A stretch of DNA of 8,034 bases from Gammaproteobacteria bacterium (lineage in GTDB: Bacteria; Pseudomonadota; Gammaproteobacteria; Ga0077536), in assembly GCA_030639105.1 (NCBI GenBank), contig DAOWDI010000145.1, forward strand, positions 1 to 8,034. The letters run 5' to 3'. Made by a program: the position numbers and the translations under genes. Under the pieces are notes generated by a model that had not been told where the DNA came from, did not search any database, and worked only from the letters and a program-made list of their open reading frames with translations. Positions 6,637 through 8,034 of the stretch are shown here, piece after piece. Position 1 is the first letter of the stretch. Each line of letters starts with the position of its first letter.

Positions 6637-7227
6637 TTAATTCTCTGGCGGACTCGAAACAACGTGGGATAGCACTTCAGCGACCGGCTTTCGGTGCTGA
6701 GTTGGTATGGTCCGCGGGTAACCATACCAAAACAATCCGACGACGTAGGTCTGGCTGTAATCCATCCCGAGCAATTTGAAAAACCGATGGTCGCGTGTTA
6801 CCTCACCAGTCGTCCATTTCATACCGATCCCATGTTCCCAAAGGTATAGCGCTATATTGTGTACCGCGCAGCAGCACGCCGCATAGTCCTCACGTGCGCG
6901 GATATCATCATCGCTGTAATCACAGCTTACAACCATCCAGCCGGGCATATCCGTCCAGCGTTTATATTTTGACGCAGCCGCTTTTTCACCCGCATGCTGC
7001 CTCACGATGTCCGCATTCAGCTCGGCGACCCGCGCACCGGTATTTCGATCCAGCAGAAAAAAATGTCACGGCTCGGTCCGGTGATGATTCGGCGCCCAGC
7101 GTGCGAGGTCGACCGCCTGGGTGATGATCTCCAATGGCGGTACTGCTGGCTTGAAGACGTGTACGGTACGGCGTTCACGTAACGTTCGGCCAACCCCCTG
7201 CAACTTGTGTGACTCAACATCGGACAT
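6637..7227 (-). pseudogene. Nitroreductase-family flavoprotein interrupted by one in-frame TGA
   Basis: The frame opens at ATG 7227 (MSDVESHKLQ), runs through 'RRTVHVFKP' and 'ARWAPNHHRTEP', then meets TGA at 7068-7066 as codon 54. It continues without a shift through 'HFFLLDRNTGARVAELNA' to TAA at 6639-6637, 196 codons plus stop. Nitroreductases of this type read 'APNHHxTEPW', so TGA stands exactly where TGG (Trp) is expected. The rest is well conserved: 'KYKRWTDMPGW', 'EDYAACCCAVHNIALYLWEHGIGMKWTTG' and 'GLFWYGYP' are normal for an FMN-dependent NAD(P)H nitroreductase. The six other Trp codons of the frame are TGG. Without readthrough, the product would be a 53-residue stub; a GTG at 7005 could start only the C-terminal part, which lacks the N-terminal flavin-binding motif. 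It starts 4 bases after the CULT gene's stop codon begins its TGA-TCG spacer, in the same frame, and ends 3 bases before yjbQ. A recent nonsense mutation or sequencing error is most likely. Confidence 0.8.
7066..7068 (-). other. In-frame TGA replacing the expected Trp codon of the nitroreductase
   Basis: The three bases read tca on the plus strand, TGA in the gene. A single G-to-A change of TGG explains the codon, and there is no neighbouring indel because both sides are in the same frame. It is placed two residues after Thr-Glu-Pro in the family's Glu-Pro-Trp motif that helps form the FMN pocket. Confidence 0.85.
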
Positions 7228-7230
7228 CGA

Positions 7231-7623
7231 TCAACCGCCTCCCCGCTGAACCAGTTTCGCAACGATCAGCCCGTAGGCGGAATCACTTTCTCGACTCAAG
7301 AACCGCCACCCTAAATGCTCGGCACATCCGGCGCAGACGGCAATTTCCCAAAAATGGCCCCTGAACCAGCTATCCTGTTCGACCACTCCGCCGATGAGAC
7401 TGCAACCGGGCGCCGTAGCGAAGATCCCGAATTCGAATTCGAAACCGCCAGGATTGGTACGGTGGTGCAGATGACGGCCGTCGAGTTCGCGACGCGACAC
7501 CACCGCCGTGATCCTGTTTCCGCATGACCGGCAAAACATCCACCGGCCATCGTAATTCAGCCCAGCAGACGCTTGGTCCACTTCCGCGGCATCAAGTTCA
7601 GAAACGTTAAATCGATCAAGCAT
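7231..7623 (-). CDS. CULT-domain protein (bacterial cereblon-like thalidomide-binding domain)
   Basis: This 130-residue protein consists essentially of one CULT domain. Four zinc ligands are visible as CRSC (C31, C34) and CAGC (C97, C100). Between them are 'HHRTNPGGFEFEFGIF' (about 53-68) and 'SWFRGHFW' (85-92), then 'AEHLGWRF' (101-108). Trp86, Trp92 and Trp106 match the three-tryptophan cage that binds glutarimide or thalidomide in human cereblon and uracil-like ligands in the Magnetospirillum single-domain protein MsCI4. All three Trp are TGG codons. Residues 1-26 are a variable N-terminal tail; there is no signal peptide, so it should be cytoplasmic. The natural ligand and role of bacterial CULT proteins are unsettled. 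ATG 7623 is the start; the Shine-Dalgarno is weak (GGCGG directly before it). The gene leads a tight cluster, its TGA stop being followed by TCG and then the nitroreductase ATG in the same frame. Confidence 0.85.
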   Translation of the reverse strand: MLDRFNVSELDAAEVDQASAGLNYDGRWMFCRSCGNRITAVVSRRELDGRHLHHRTNPGGFEFEFGIFATAPGCSLIGGVVEQDSWFRGHFWEIAVCAGCAEHLGWRFLSRESDSAYGLIVAKLVQRGGG

Positions 7624-7628
7624 CCGCC

Positions 7629-7642
7629 ACTACCCGGGTAGT
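7629..7642. promoter_or_regulatory. Perfect 14-bp palindrome in the CULT-cluster leader
   Basis: The sequence ACTACCCGGGTAGT is its own reverse complement. It lies 5 bases upstream of the CULT ATG and about 20 bases downstream of the TATAAT box. In that position it could be a repressor operator or, less likely because there is no loop, a small RNA structure near the ribosome-binding site. It is an observation of symmetry; a regulator has not been identified in the window. Confidence 0.4.
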
Positions 7643-7662
7643 ACTGAAACCCAACCCTGGGG

Positions 7663-7668
7663 ATTATA
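7663..7668 (-). promoter_or_regulatory. Candidate -10 box (TATAAT) for the CULT-nitroreductase-yjbQ cluster
   Basis: A perfect TATAAT on the minus strand lies about 40 bases before the CULT ATG and would give a leader of roughly 30-35 bases. The region 16-18 bases further upstream (7685-7692) is AT-rich but has no good TTGACA match, so the promoter may be weak or activator-dependent. No other promoter is possible between the three closely packed genes except inside coding sequence. Confidence 0.45.
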
Positions 7669-7711
7669 ACTAAAGGGCGCCTCTATTAATTGCTTGCGAC
7701 CTCTGGCTTAA

Positions 7712-7981
7712 AGGCATGATGGTTGCGTGTCGAAGCTGTACGGATACCTGTTAACGCCCCTAGTAAATGGTATCCGCGTGTCTGGTCCGTTGTTTCCCGC
7801 CTGGGTTTCCAATAGCTCACCAAAATTCGTCCTTCTAGATGGCAAAGAGATTGGCCACACGGCAAATTCTTCTGCTGCATTATCGACCACAACCATGCGG
7901 CAGGCCGAAAAAGCCGATGCGGTCGTCCTCATAGACAACGCGGCTCAACCTATGCAGGCGCGGGCTCAATGGCAGCGATGA
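7712..7981 (+). pseudogene. Probable decayed fragment of a GTPase-like gene
   Basis: An open stretch follows an in-frame TAA (7709-7711) and ends at TGA 7979-7981. Only a GTG (7727) is available as start and there is no ribosome-binding site. The encoded text includes 'PLVNGIRVSGPLFPAWVS', 'FVLLDGKEIGHTANSSAALSTTT' and 'ADAVVLIDNAAQPMQA'. From memory this resembles the middle of large uncharacterised bacterial P-loop proteins that read roughly 'LLDGEGLGHT', then 'ILLVDNAxQPMQAA', where the first block is the DxxG (G3) motif. Here DxxG has become DGKE, the P-loop is absent, and the end 'RAQWQR' departs from the pattern. I therefore read it as a remnant rather than a working gene. The family assignment is a recollection of pattern and not certain; a short expressed orphan is the alternative. 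It is transcribed away from the CULT cluster. Confidence 0.35.
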
Positions 7982-8034
7982 AGCATACCGCTCCAAATAG
8001 CAAGCCGGGGGCAGTACTACCGGGGTGAATATAC
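7982..8034. repeat. Right-edge stretch containing an imperfect inverted partner of the CULT leader
   Basis: No gene is supported here. Bases 8012-8026 (CAGTACTACCGGGGT) match the reverse complement of 7631-7645 at 14 of 15 positions, so the GTPase-like fragment lies between two inverted copies about 370 bases apart. The window ends before it can be seen whether a longer element or a divergent gene lies beyond. Confidence 0.35.

Noticed and set aside
6637..7005. Nitroreductase as a short intact gene from GTG 7005
   Set aside because: This would lack the RRT and EPW flavin-binding region, which is present in frame just upstream, so an interrupted full-length gene explains the sequence better.
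7066..7068. TGA read as selenocysteine
   Set aside because: The family has Trp and not Cys at this position, and I see no stem-loop of SECIS type just after the codon.
7017..7262. Open frame on the minus strand overlapping the CULT/nitroreductase junction
   Set aside because: It is out of frame with both recognised proteins and Ser/Arg-rich without motifs; it appears only because the true frame is split by TGA.
7708..7938. Minus-strand frames opposite the GTPase-like fragment
   Set aside because: They have no recognisable motif, and the plus-strand translation looks like conserved protein; these are shadows.

Overview
The window looks like ordinary chromosome from a moderately GC-rich proteobacterium, most likely a gammaproteobacterium. 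This is inferred from three things. The divergent tesA / ybbA-ybbP arrangement is present, HIT and zinc-ribbon Nudix proteins of proteobacterial type lie beside it, and hemH and yjbQ follow. No rRNA, tRNA, CRISPR array, transposase or phage gene is visible.

Left part (1-1688, minus strand): three genes read leftward. They are tesA (periplasmic GDSL esterase/thioesterase), a Nudix hydrolase with an N-terminal zinc ribbon, and a HIT-family nucleotide hydrolase that runs off the left edge just after its catalytic histidine triad. Middle part (1645-4840, plus strand): an ABC ATPase (YbbA-like) and its 832-residue FtsX-type permease (YbbP-like) form a two-gene operon divergent from tesA. The 5' ends of tesA and the ATPase gene overlap by 44 bases, so each gene's control signals lie inside the other's coding sequence. 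A ferrochelatase gene (hemH, 4974-6107) follows on the plus strand after a 133-base spacer.

Right part (6214-7623, minus strand): a very tight three-gene cluster converges on hemH. In order of transcription it encodes a stand-alone CULT (cereblon-type thalidomide-binding) domain protein, a nitroreductase and a YjbQ-family protein, with only 3 bases between successive genes. The nitroreductase frame is intact except for one TGA, which sits exactly where the family has the Trp of its N-terminal 'EPW' motif. It is therefore called a pseudogene, but a sequencing error or readthrough cannot be excluded. A TATAAT box and a perfect 14-bp palindrome lie in the leader of this cluster. The last 300 bases hold what looks like a decayed internal fragment of a GTPase-like gene, read away from the cluster.

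The most interesting items are the CULT-nitroreductase-YjbQ cluster (bacterial CULT proteins have no settled role), the single in-frame TGA, the overlapping divergent starts, and an exact 22-bp repeat shared by two unrelated genes 4.5 kb apart.
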